In this document: positions 1 to 7,879 of the stretch, one piece after another
Layout: the number at the start of each line of letters is the position of its first letter
Numbering within the stretch: position 1 is the stretch's first letter
Source of the DNA: a bacterium
GTDB taxonomy: Bacteria; Chloroflexota; Chloroflexia; Chloroflexales; Kallotenuaceae
Length of the DNA stretch: 39,326 nt
NCBI GenBank assembly: GCA_016781505.1
Contig: JADDQF010000066.1
Location: forward strand, 1-39,326
Direction of reading: 5' to 3'
Notes under the pieces: model-generated
Told to the model about the DNA's origin: nothing
Database searches by the model: none
What the model saw: the letters and a program-made list of their open reading frames with translations, nothing else
Made by a program: the position numbers and the translations under genes

Positions 1-1
1 T

Positions 2-139
2 GGCGGCGGGCTACTCGGTGGCGGTGGTGATGCGAGCGGCGATACGGGTGGCGGCGGGCTCATGGGCGGTGGTGATGCGAGCGGCGATACGGGTGGTGGT
101 GGGCTACTCGGCGACGCTAGCGGAGACCGTAGGAGCTAG
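2..139 (+). CDS. C-terminal part of a Gly/Asp-rich repeat protein or peptide (cut by window start)
   Basis: An open frame runs from the window edge to a TAG at 137-139. It encodes about 45 residues made almost only of Gly, Asp, Leu, Ser, Ala and Thr. The core is a 15-residue unit, GGGDASGDTGGGGL followed by M or L, present twice and followed by a partial third copy ending GDASGDRRS. The start lies outside the window, so size and leader are unknown. It could be the end of a repeat surface protein, or the core region of a ribosomally made peptide, since the next gene downstream encodes an iron oxygenase of a protein-hydroxylating family. No family is recognised. The frame is supported by codon-level conservation between the repeat copies: the differences are mostly synonymous, for example ggcggcggg versus ggtggtggg. 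Confidence 0.5.
   Translation, partial: GGGLLGGGGDASGDTGGGGLMGGGDASGDTGGGGLLGDASGDRRS
20..127 (+). repeat. 45-bp in-frame tandem repeat, two full copies plus a partial third
   Basis: Units begin at 20, 65 and 110. Copies 1 and 2 share the segment ggcggtggtgatgcgagcg and most of the remainder. Copy 3 is divergent and short. The period of 45 bp keeps the reading frame, so expansion would lengthen the encoded Gly/Asp-rich peptide by 15-residue steps. Confidence 0.85.
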
Positions 140-160
140 GGGCGGCCTGGTCAGCGCATA

Positions 161-194
161 GCTTAGCAGGTCGAGGCGACTCGACCTGCTAAGC
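161..194 (+). promoter_or_regulatory. Perfect 15-bp hairpin with GCGA loop between repeat ORF and cupin gene
   Basis: The arm at 161-175 (gcttagcaggtcgag) is exactly complementary to 180-194, with the tetraloop gcga between them. No T-run follows, so it is not a classical intrinsic terminator. It lies 21 bases after the stop of the repeat ORF and 21 bases before the oxygenase start. It could attenuate read-through or protect the upstream message 3' end, giving more of the upstream product than of the enzyme. Confidence 0.8.
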
Positions 195-215
195 CTGAAC
201 ATGTAGGAGCACAGA

Positions 216-1430
216 ATGTCCGGTGCAGGGTTTGATCTTGGTAGAGTTCTTCGCCCAGTCGAACTCGACCGGTTCTTCAGCGACTACTGGGAGCAACGGC
301 CACTCATCATAGCGCGGAGCGAGCCCGACTACTACGCCGATCTCTGCTCCCTGCAGGATGTCGACTACATCATCTCCTCCACTGACTTGCGACATCCTGC
401 AATCCGGTTGGTCAAGAACGGCTCGGAAATACCGCTGCGGCACTATGCAACGAATGTCCCGTGGGGCAACGATGTGTTCACCGGCGTCGCGGATGTCGCG
501 AAGGTGCTGGCAGAGTATCGCCGTGGTGCGACCATTGTGTTGCAGGCTATGCACCGAAGCTGGACGCCCTTGGCGCTCTTCTGTCGCAACCTTGAAGCGT
601 ACTTGACCTATCCGCTCCAGACGAACGTCTACTTAACGCCGCCCTCCGCGCAAGGCTTTGCACCCCACTATGACACCCATGACGTGTTTGTGCTCCAGAT
701 TTCGGGGTCCAAACACTGGCGGATTTATGGCTCGCCGCTCCCCTTGCCGGATCGAAGTCTACCCTCGGGCTCTGTCAAAGTTCACATCGGCGAACCGGTG
801 CATGAGCTTGACTTAACGCCCGGTGACTTGATCTACCTGCCGCGAGGCTACATTCATGAAGCCCTGACCTCCGAGTCGGAATCGCTGCATATCACGGTCG
901 GAATTCCCCCGGTCACTTGGAGCGACGTATTTTCGGAGGCGCTCGCACTGTGTCACCAGGATGTCCGTTTCCGGCAAGCACTACCGGTTGGCTTTGCCAC
1001 ACAAGCCACTATGAGTGCCGCTGTGCATGACCAGTTTGACGCGTTGTTCACTGTCTTTAAAGAGCGGACGAGTCTCGACGCCGTGATGGCCCGACTTGCC
1101 GAACGCTTCATCACGAGCAGACCACCCATGCTTGAGGGCCAGCTGCTTGAACTGGCTGCTGCCGACCGGCTGGAGGTGGACACGATCGTTCAGAAACGGC
1201 CTGGCATCATCTATCGCCTCGCCGCGGACGATCACTCTGTTAGTCTGCTCTTGCCTGGTCAGAAAATCACCTTCCCCAAATATGGCGAGCCACTCCTGCG
1301 GTTCATCAGTGAAACCAGTGAATTCACGATTAGCTCCCTGCCGGGCGACATCGAGGTTGCCGAGAAAATGGGGCTCGTTCGCCGTTTGATACGGGAGGGT
1401 TTTTTAACTCCTGTCCAGGAAACGCCCTAA
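216..1430 (+). CDS. Cupin_4 / JmjC-like Fe(II), 2-oxoglutarate-dependent protein hydroxylase (ROX/YcfD-like)
   Basis: This 404-residue protein has the layout of the ribosomal-oxygenase (ROX) family, whose members hydroxylate arginine or histidine side chains of proteins. The iron triad is visible as H151-x-D153 in the motif PHYDTHD, with the distal H214 in RGYIHEAL. The family signature FVLQISGSKHWRIYG follows the first motif. A roughly 170-residue C-terminal region carries the dimerisation and winged-helix part usual in this family. The start ATG at 216 has a GGAG (206-209) at good distance. The gene follows a Gly/Asp-rich repeat ORF and a perfect hairpin, so its substrate may be that peptide rather than a ribosomal protein; this is inference. 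There is no neighbouring ribosomal gene in view. Confidence 0.85.
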   Translation: MSGAGFDLGRVLRPVELDRFFSDYWEQRPLIIARSEPDYYADLCSLQDVDYIISSTDLRHPAIRLVKNGSEIPLRHYATNVPWGNDVFTGVADVAKVLAEYRRGATIVLQAMHRSWTPLALFCRNLEAYLTYPLQTNVYLTPPSAQGFAPHYDTHDVFVLQISGSKHWRIYGSPLPLPDRSLPSGSVKVHIGEPVHELDLTPGDLIYLPRGYIHEALTSESESLHITVGIPPVTWSDVFSEALALCHQDVRFRQALPVGFATQATMSAAVHDQFDALFTVFKERTSLDAVMARLAERFITSRPPMLEGQLLELAAADRLEVDTIVQKRPGIIYRLAADDHSVSLLLPGQKITFPKYGEPLLRFISETSEFTISSLPGDIEVAEKMGLVRRLIREGFLTPVQETP

Positions 1431-1696
1431 GCATCTAGCGGACCCTCTGGTCGACGTGCTGTGCCTGCTTGTGTCGCTCCTGGTCTGCAACCGCTGACCG
1501 GGCTGCAACATGCGGCGTTTGGTCGGTAGTGAGCCAGCCTTGAAGGGAACGCGGGCAGCGTGAACTTGCACAGGGCGATAGCTTCACCTTGTGCTACATA
1601 GCTCTTAAGCGAAGCACGACTGGCATATGTTGTGTCTCCAGTTTACGCTGGTTCCCAGTCGCGTAGGACGAAATGTTGTCCGCTACCAGACCATCC
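1431..1696. other. Intergenic stretch, no gene seen
   Basis: This gap of about 270 bases lies between the oxygenase stop and the convergent remnant SGNH gene. I see no convincing ORF, RNA gene or strong terminator in it. Confidence 0.5.
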
Positions 1697-2322
1697 CTAG
1701 CCGATCATCTCGCGCACCTTGCCCGCCAGCGCATCGCCCAGCTTGGCATGTTCATCCTTTTCAAAGTGAATCCCGTCGATGTCGCTGGAGGCGATAACGG
1801 TGGACGTATCGTAAAAGGCGCAGCCGCGCTCCTCGGCAATAGCCCAATAGTAGGGGCCAAGCTTACCTGATTTCGCCTGCGCGCCTTCAAACATTTCGGC
1901 GAAGACCGTGAGCTTGCCTAGCGGTGGTGGCGCAAGCAACAACGCCGTCGGCGCGACACCAGAAGTACACAGGTTGATGTGCTGTGCCGTACTTACAAGG
2001 GCGCATACGCCTTGAGCAATGTCGAACGCTGTCAGGCCGAATCGTGCTTTCAAACCGTTGGTGCCGAGCATAATAATGACAAGATCCAGCGGCCAGTGCG
2101 ATTCGAGACACGGCATGAAGTAAGTTTTGCCGTTTTTAACCTCTTCGATGGGATCGTCCCACACTGTGGTTCGGCCATTCAACCCTTCTTCGACGACCTG
2201 GTATTCGGCGCCAAGCGCGCGGCGTAATACACCGGCCCAGCGTGTGTCTTGAGCGAAACGACGCCGGACACAGGATCATAGCCCCAGGTGTTCGAGTCAC
2301 CATAGCACAAGATATGCTTCAT
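1697..2322 (-). pseudogene. SGNH/GDSL hydrolase gene broken by a frameshift
   Basis: Reading from ATG at 2322 (preceded by GAGGGAG) gives block I of the SGNH family, ILCYGDSNTWGYDP, then loses homology. Another frame, entering near 2255-2265, continues with RFAQDTRWAGVLRRALG and VVEEGLNGRTTVWDDP, then block III (LGTN) and block V (DGIHF) to the stop at 1697. Together these make a normal-sized esterase of about 208 residues of the kind that deacetylates carbohydrates or hydrolyses small esters. One missing base (or two extra) around 2255-2270 explains the break. It is either a real decay mutation or a sequencing error. The neighbouring chimera also looks decayed, which favours decay. The open part downstream, starting at 2182, lacks the catalytic Ser block and cannot be functional alone. 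Confidence 0.85.
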
Positions 2323-2376
2323 ACTCCCTCTTCTCCAATGCGTTCAGGGTTGTGCGCTTGCATCGGTCAGCAGCGA

Positions 2377-2817
2377 TTAGTCACGTAGCTCGATCCATGT
2401 CTTGCGCCGGGCGCTCTCAAGCACTGCATCAACCAGCAGTGCGGAGCGATGACCATCCTCGAAGGTGGCAAACACGTGAGCAGAGGCAGCCTCAACGTTG
2501 CCGTCGCGTACCGCTGCGTACATCTGCGCAAACACATTTTTGAGCGCGTCCCGCCAGGCTTCGGCATGACCGCCGGGCAAATGGGTGAATGGGCGAACCT
2601 CGTTTGCCACCAGCGCCGGATCTTTGTTCCGTGAGATATCTGCGGCCCATGAGCTTATGAGCGTGGTTTTCCCAAAGCCTGGCGGAGCGATAGCGGTTGT
2701 CAAAGGGCGGCGCAGCGCATCGTGCAGCCGGCCCAGGAGCCGTGTCCGAGAGACCAGCGTCGTAGTGGGCGGTGGTACGTAGAGTTCGGTGGCGAGAGTG
2801 TGCCCCGTTGCACTCAT
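2377..2817 (-). pseudogene. Chimeric remnant: LuxR/MalT-type ATPase N-terminus fused to Gfo/Idh/MocA C-terminus
   Basis: Residues 1 to about 60 match the start of large LuxR/MalT-type regulators: the ELYVPPP opening, LVSRTRLLGRLHDAL, and the Walker A segment APPGFGKTTLISSW. From about residue 63 the sequence changes to the C-terminal end of Gfo/Idh/MocA sugar oxidoreductases, seen as HLPGGHAEAWRDALKNVF, then FATFEDGHRSALLVDAVLESA to the end. The Rossmann domain of the oxidoreductase and all of the ATPase after Walker A are missing. The junction is near 2630-2637. A deletion or recombination between two genes explains it. The frame stays open, so a 146-residue product could be made, but no function is expected. 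An oxidoreductase-SGNH hydrolase operon is a plausible ancestral state, as the SGNH remnant follows 54 bases downstream. Confidence 0.8.
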
Positions 2818-3220
2818 AGCCGTCTTTCCGCAAGGTACGAAATACCGCGTGAGGTGACGCCAATGCGCATCATCGCTACGCCGTAGGTGTTACATATCCA
2901 TTGTAAAAGACGCGTAAAAAAGCTGCAACTGCAATGGGGCAAGTTGAAGGGGCAGAACAGCAACAGTATGCCGTAGGTTTGCCTGCATTGGTGGAGTACC
3001 AAGCGAGATGGTCGCTTTAGCGCTGGCGAGAGCACGCTCGTGCACAAACGCACGAACGCGATTAAGCTGAGGATTCCACTCTACGAGAGCGCTGGGATTG
3101 AGTAGGTTCAGCATGTACAACCCGACTCTTGGCCATTGAATCTTATTACATTACAAGCTGTGGTCCCTGCTAGTGCAGTCCTCCGAGTGGTTAGCCGAAC
3201 TCTGCTGGTCGCTCGAAGGC
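2818..3220. other. Intergenic stretch of about 400 bases, no gene seen
   Basis: It lies between the start of the chimeric remnant and the stop of the GT4 gene. Short open frames on both strands have no recognisable domain. The stretch is AT-richer to the eye than its surroundings and may hold further decayed material. Confidence 0.4.
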
Positions 3221-4363
3221 TTACTTCACCTTCTCTTCAGCGACCTGCCGATATACGCCCAATGCTTTCTCTGCCAGCTGCCGCCAATGAAACATCGCTG
3301 CCCGAGCTAATCCCCGTTCGCGTAGCTCATCGCGTAACGCGTGATCGCTGACGATACGCTGCAAAGCATCTGCGAGCCCATCGACATCATCGGGATCAAC
3401 CAGGAGTGCTGCATCACCAGCGACTTCGGGCAAACTCGTGGCCGTACTCGTGATCACAGGAGTACCGCACGCCATTGCTTCTAGCGGCGGCATACCAAAG
3501 CCTTCGTAACGCGCGGGAAAGACGAAGGCAAGCGCGGCAGCGTACCACAGCGGCTGCTCATCCGGAGGAACAAAGCCGATAAACTGGACATCACGCTCAA
3601 GGTTCAGCGAGCGATAGAGCGTAAATATTTCATCATAGTGCCAACCCTTATCGCCGGCGATCACGAGTGGCAACCGCACCTCGTCCCGCACGTGCGCATA
3701 CGCTTTGAGCAGCACCGGCACATTCTTGCGCGGCTCTAATGTGCCCAGATACAACAGATAGCGATCGGGTAGTCCTTTGCTCCGCCTGAAGGACTCAAGC
3801 TCCTTCACAGGTCGTGGATGAAATCGTCGGGCGGGAGCATTATAGGCTACGGTAATCCGCTCATCCGGCACGCCGTATCGAGCCCTGATCGCTTGCTTCG
3901 TGAACTCGCTGACGGTCATGATGTGCGAAGCGCGCCGCACGCTCAGGTGGGTAGCCCACTTCAAGTACTGCCGATTCACCGTGCGATGGCTTTGCTGCAC
4001 GTCCAGAAACGCAAGATCGTGAATCGTGATCACGGTCGGCACGGGCGCGAGGAACGGCGCCGTATTCAGCGGTCCATGGAAGAGCGTGTATCGACCGCGT
4101 GCCAGGAGCAACGGTGCTACCGTTTGTTCCCAGGGGATGCGGTACTTCGGGAGAAGCGTCGGCAGCCGACTTTGCGCGATTTCAAAATGCGCCGGTAGCC
4201 CAAGCTGTTCGCGGGTGACGCCAGGATTCACAAAGACAGTGTACTGATTTTCAGTGTCGATGTGGGCTAACTCGCGCAGCAGCTCGACGGTATGATTGCT
4301 TACGCCACCTTGGCGGAATGACGTGGCAAACGAGATGATGTGGCCGTTAATGGCAATGCGCAT
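3221..4363 (-). CDS. Glycosyltransferase family 4 (GT-B fold)
   Basis: This protein of 380 residues transfers a sugar from a nucleotide sugar to a growing glycan at the cytoplasmic membrane face. The N-terminal half begins MRIAINGHII and has the glycine loop RQGGVSNHT. The second half has the hallmark GTLEPRKN segment, VIAGDKGW, and the EX7E-type motif EGFGMPPLE that contacts the donor nucleotide. ATG 4363 is preferred to the longer frame from 4447, because the extra 28 residues overlap the upstream gene and do not resemble the family. It lies 14 bases after the glycosylphosphotransferase stop, so the two are likely co-transcribed, the first committing a sugar to the lipid carrier and this one extending it. 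Acceptor and donor cannot be read from sequence. Confidence 0.9.
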   Translation of the reverse strand: MRIAINGHIISFATSFRQGGVSNHTVELLRELAHIDTENQYTVFVNPGVTREQLGLPAHFEIAQSRLPTLLPKYRIPWEQTVAPLLLARGRYTLFHGPLNTAPFLAPVPTVITIHDLAFLDVQQSHRTVNRQYLKWATHLSVRRASHIMTVSEFTKQAIRARYGVPDERITVAYNAPARRFHPRPVKELESFRRSKGLPDRYLLYLGTLEPRKNVPVLLKAYAHVRDEVRLPLVIAGDKGWHYDEIFTLYRSLNLERDVQFIGFVPPDEQPLWYAAALAFVFPARYEGFGMPPLEAMACGTPVITSTATSLPEVAGDAALLVDPDDVDGLADALQRIVSDHALRDELRERGLARAAMFHWRQLAEKALGVYRQVAEEKVK

Positions 4364-4377
4364 CGTGGTGGATAAGC

Positions 4378-5607
4378 CTAATAGCTGCGTAGCCGTAGCC
4401 AGCGCCGGGCCGTACGCCCATGATATTCTTTCCCCCACCGCAGCCACAGCACGATCAACATGGCAAGCAGCAGGATCTTGATGTCCAAGACCAGACTCAT
4501 GTGGCGTAGGTACACCCGATCGAAGCGCAGCCGTTGGCGGGGAGTGATGTAGTACCCTCCGATTACCTGTGAAAGACCGGCCAGGCCGGGCCGGACTGCA
4601 TGACGCTCGGCAAAATGCGGGGTGTCATGCAAAATATTGTAGATTACGACGGTGCGCAATGGCCGAGGGCCGACAAAGCTCATCTCACCTCGCACGATGT
4701 TGATGAGTTGTGGCAACTCATCCAACGCAGTCTTGCGTAGGAATCGCCCAATGACCAAGGTGCGCGGGTCACGTTCAGACGACGGAATGGGGCCAGTCTC
4801 CTCTTCAGCATTGCGAATCATACTCCGGAACTTGATCTGGTGAAAATTGATGCCACCTCTGCCAACTGAATTCTTGATAAAGAAGATCGGGCCAGGATCT
4901 TCAAACCACACCAAAAACATGCTTACGAGCCAGAGCGGGGCCGACAGCAGGAGGCCGATGAAGGCGAGTGCGAGATCGAAGAGGCGCTTTCCGTGCGGCT
5001 CAGCTGGCAACTGACGAAGCACTCTTTGGTGATGCAGGCGGACCTCTCCCTCGATCCGCGGCGACGGAGGATACGTATCTTCCCATAAGCCGTCATGGAA
5101 TGCCGTTGCGAGCAGTCCACCGGCAAACGAACCGAGTACTGCGCTTCCGAGAGACGAGAACGTCGGGGTGAGTGGAAGAACGAGCAGTTGATAGATCCAA
5201 ACCGCAATGGTCACACCTGCACTGAAGAGAAAGGCGAGACGATATGACCAGGGACGTGACCACCAGGGAAACGTGTAGCTGAGAAGTCGCTGCATGGCAA
5301 AGGTCAACAGTATATGCGGGAGGACCAGGACAGCGAGAATCCAGAGCTGGGGACTCCTGGCTGGTGAGGGTGTCCTGAGTGCCGATATCCGGCTGTCCAA
5401 TTGCAAGAGTAGCAGGACTGCAAACACTACTGCTGCAACACAGATGATCCAGATGCTGCCTCTGCGGCTCCACGTCGCTGTCGGCTTCGTGCGATCACTG
5501 GAGCTTAGTAGAGCGGCCGTCGCCGGAGCGACCATTCCCTGCTCAGCCGGGTCACCGGCGTGTTCCTGTCCTCGCTTCAGCACTGTCGGCGGCTCTAATC
5601 CCATCAA
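4378..5607 (-). CDS. Polyprenyl glycosylphosphotransferase (WcaJ/WbaP-type initiating sugar transferase)
   Basis: This 409-residue membrane protein moves a sugar-1-phosphate onto undecaprenyl phosphate, the first step in making a surface polysaccharide repeat unit. Hydrophobic segments lie near residues 52-70, 87-107 and 120-147. The bacterial sugar transferase domain starts at KRLFDLALAFIGLLLS (207-222), whose helix is the re-entrant membrane anchor. The catalytic core shows QIKFRSM (257-263), DELPQLINIVRGEMSFVGPRP (296-316; the family core) and VRPGLAGLSQV. The N-terminal part is shorter than in WcaJ and lacks a clear CoA-binding-like fold. The start is not certain; several Met residues lie within the first 25 positions. 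It is in the middle of a five-gene minus-strand polysaccharide cluster. Confidence 0.92.
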   Translation of the reverse strand: MMGLEPPTVLKRGQEHAGDPAEQGMVAPATAALLSSSDRTKPTATWSRRGSIWIICVAAVVFAVLLLLQLDSRISALRTPSPARSPQLWILAVLVLPHILLTFAMQRLLSYTFPWWSRPWSYRLAFLFSAGVTIAVWIYQLLVLPLTPTFSSLGSAVLGSFAGGLLATAFHDGLWEDTYPPSPRIEGEVRLHHQRVLRQLPAEPHGKRLFDLALAFIGLLLSAPLWLVSMFLVWFEDPGPIFFIKNSVGRGGINFHQIKFRSMIRNAEEETGPIPSSERDPRTLVIGRFLRKTALDELPQLINIVRGEMSFVGPRPLRTVVIYNILHDTPHFAERHAVRPGLAGLSQVIGGYYITPRQRLRFDRVYLRHMSLVLDIKILLLAMLIVLWLRWGKEYHGRTARRWLRLRSY

Positions 5608-5777
5608 ATTCTACCTCGGTGAGGTTAGGGCATTCAATCCAGCAATAGAGTATGTTTAGAACCGCACTTCAGGTTGGCTCTCCATTGGTGAATGAAACCT
5701 AGTCGAGCATTTTACCGGAATATTCCTTGAGCGAATCAAGATCGCACTCGACAGCAGCATGCGCTTGCTCGCACTGA

Positions 5778-7721
5778 TCAGTCATGATCAGGCGCAAGCA
5801 TGGCCGGAAGAGCGTCAACCTCGGCTCTACGCTGAGACTGTTGCTGCTCAACCCAGAGATTGAACAGCAACAGTGCCCATATGTTGCGACTGTAATCTGC
5901 TCGGCCCGCCATGTGCTCACGCACAAGCTGCAGCACTGCTCCTGGCTGAAAGTAGCCCTGTCGTTGTATCGTCCCAGGTGCGAGGTAGGTATCCACGAGC
6001 GGACGTAGCTCGTGCTTGAGCCAGCGTGACATCGGGACATTGAAGCCGCGCTTGCGCCGATCCAAAATCTCCGCCGGAAGGATTGGGCGCATCGTTTCCC
6101 GTAAGAAATGCTTGAGTCTGAGACCAGGCATCTTGAGGCGGCCCGGAAGCCGAAAGGCAAACTCGACCACGCGATGATCGAGCAGCGGCACACGCACCTC
6201 CAAAGAGTGCGCCATACTCATGCGGTCCACACGCACCAGGTTATCATCCGGCAGATACACCTTCGTATCCGCATACTGAAAGCGGCTGATCGGGTCGAGA
6301 TGCGGAACGGCCTCGTACTGCTGCCGGTACGGCTCGTAGCCGAGCAGGTGACCGTTCAGGGAATCAAGCAACTCAGGGGCGAGCAGCGCACGCTTGAGCG
6401 ACTCATTGAAAAAGGCTTTCCAGGCGTAGTGGCGCTGTCCGGGTTCTAGAAGCGCGTGCTCGACGAAGCGTCGCGCCTTGAAATCGAAGCTCACTTTCGT
6501 ATCGGAAACAGGCAGGCGCTGCACCAGTGAAGGGATGAGACGACGACTGATGGCGTGTGGTAGCTTGTCATAGAGCCGCGCCAGTTTATCCGCCTGGTAG
6601 GTGAGATATCCCGAAAAAATTTCGTCTCCGCCATCACCACCAAGCGCGACGGTGACATGCGGACGCGCCAACTGCGACACATAGTAGGTCGGGATCGCCG
6701 CTGAGTCGGCAAAGGGCTCGTCAAAGTGGTCAACGAGCTTCGGCACAAGGCTGGCGGCGTCAGGTCGAACCGTCATCTCGGTATGCTCTGTTCCGAAGCG
6801 CTCGGCTATCAAGCGTGCATAGGTTGTCTCGTCATACGAGGGGTCATCGAAGCCGATGGCGAAGGTCCGTAGCGAACCATTATGGACTTGACGGGCAAAC
6901 GCCACAACCGTGCTGGAATCAATGCCGCCGCTCAGAAAAATCCCGACAGGAACGTCGGCAACCAGTTGACGCCGGGTCGCGTCGCTCAGTAGCGTGCGCA
7001 GTTCCTCCTGCAACTCGCCCAGCGACAATCGCCGGTCGAACTGCTCTACCGCGGCCAAGTTCCAGTACCGCTGGAGCCGTATATGACCGTCCTGCCAGAC
7101 AAGCGTGTGGCCCGGCTCTAGCTTACGAATCTCACGATACATGCTGTATGGTGCCGGAATGTACAGCAGGGAGAGGTACAGATTCAGCGCTTCCAGATCC
7201 ACGGTGAGCTGCGGGTGATCGGCCCGGATTGATTTGATCTCGGAGCCAAACAACAGCCGATCAGGTAGTGCCGCATAGTAGAGCGGCTTGATGCCGAGAT
7301 GATCGCGCGTCAGCACCAAACGGCGTTCGGTTTCATCCCAGAGTGCAATCGCAAACATACCGTTGAGATGGCGCGGAAAGTCGATCCCATACTCTTCATA
7401 GAGATGCACGATGACTTCAGTATCGCTCCGGGTATAGAAGCGATGACCGCGCTGTTCCAGGTTGTGGCGGAGGTCGGAGAAGTTGTAGATCTCCCCATTG
7501 AAGATGGCCCAGACCGTGCGATTCTCGTTATGGATCGGCTGCTTGCCGCCAGGTAGGTCGATAATTGCGAGGCGGCGCATGGCCAAGCCAATGTTGCGGT
7601 TGAGGTAGTAACCGTCGTCATCAGGTCCGCGGTGGATGAGCTGCTGGCACATCGCGGTCAGCGCCTCGGGCTCGACGAGCCGCTCTGCTTGGTAGTACAG
7701 CTTGCCGGTAATGCCACACAT
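5778..7721 (-). CDS. asnB: Asparagine synthase (glutamine-hydrolysing), AsnB type
   Basis: The protein has 647 residues, normal for the family. It begins MCGITG, so Cys2 becomes the N-terminal nucleophile of the class II glutaminase domain, followed by RRLAIIDLPGG and FNGEIYN. The synthetase domain has the PP-loop FLSGGIDSSTV near residue 263, the ALGGDGGDEIFSGY segment and a DRMSMAHSLEVRVPLLDH motif. It would amidate aspartate or, in polysaccharide clusters, possibly a sugar or amino acid carboxylate. Its position between glycosyltransferase genes suggests the second role; this is inference. The start is supported by the need for Cys2 and by GGAGAGGAG upstream. A TATAAT lies about 115 bases upstream, so it may have its own promoter as well as being in the cluster. 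Confidence 0.93.
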   Translation of the reverse strand: MCGITGKLYYQAERLVEPEALTAMCQQLIHRGPDDDGYYLNRNIGLAMRRLAIIDLPGGKQPIHNENRTVWAIFNGEIYNFSDLRHNLEQRGHRFYTRSDTEVIVHLYEEYGIDFPRHLNGMFAIALWDETERRLVLTRDHLGIKPLYYAALPDRLLFGSEIKSIRADHPQLTVDLEALNLYLSLLYIPAPYSMYREIRKLEPGHTLVWQDGHIRLQRYWNLAAVEQFDRRLSLGELQEELRTLLSDATRRQLVADVPVGIFLSGGIDSSTVVAFARQVHNGSLRTFAIGFDDPSYDETTYARLIAERFGTEHTEMTVRPDAASLVPKLVDHFDEPFADSAAIPTYYVSQLARPHVTVALGGDGGDEIFSGYLTYQADKLARLYDKLPHAISRRLIPSLVQRLPVSDTKVSFDFKARRFVEHALLEPGQRHYAWKAFFNESLKRALLAPELLDSLNGHLLGYEPYRQQYEAVPHLDPISRFQYADTKVYLPDDNLVRVDRMSMAHSLEVRVPLLDHRVVEFAFRLPGRLKMPGLRLKHFLRETMRPILPAEILDRRKRGFNVPMSRWLKHELRPLVDTYLAPGTIQRQGYFQPGAVLQLVREHMAGRADYSRNIWALLLFNLWVEQQQSQRRAEVDALPAMLAPDHD

Positions 7722-7834
7722 CCCCGTACCATCTCCTCTCCATGGGCTGCTTTTTACAAGGCTAGTGGCCCCAGGCCCATTCCGATTATGACCATCGAAG
7801 GAAACAGAATGTATTCCGTCGAGAGCAAGACGGG

Positions 7835-7863
7835 ATTATACCGCAGCAGGTACGGATAGTATG
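7835..7863 (-). promoter_or_regulatory. Candidate promoter for asnB
   Basis: On the minus strand a perfect TATAAT (7840-7835) lies about 115 bases before the asnB start. The -35 position at 17 bp spacing (7863-7858, catact) is weak. Confidence 0.4.
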
Positions 7864-7879
7864 TAGGCTGCTGACACAG

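Noticed and set aside
2890-3120. 76-residue minus-strand frame beginning MYMLNLLNPSALVEW
   Set aside because: No recognisable family, no Shine-Dalgarno; could be decayed material but cannot be supported.
5699-6193. 164-residue minus-strand frame at the end of asnB
   Set aside because: Out-of-frame overlap with conserved asnB sequence; Ser/Arg/Cys-rich.
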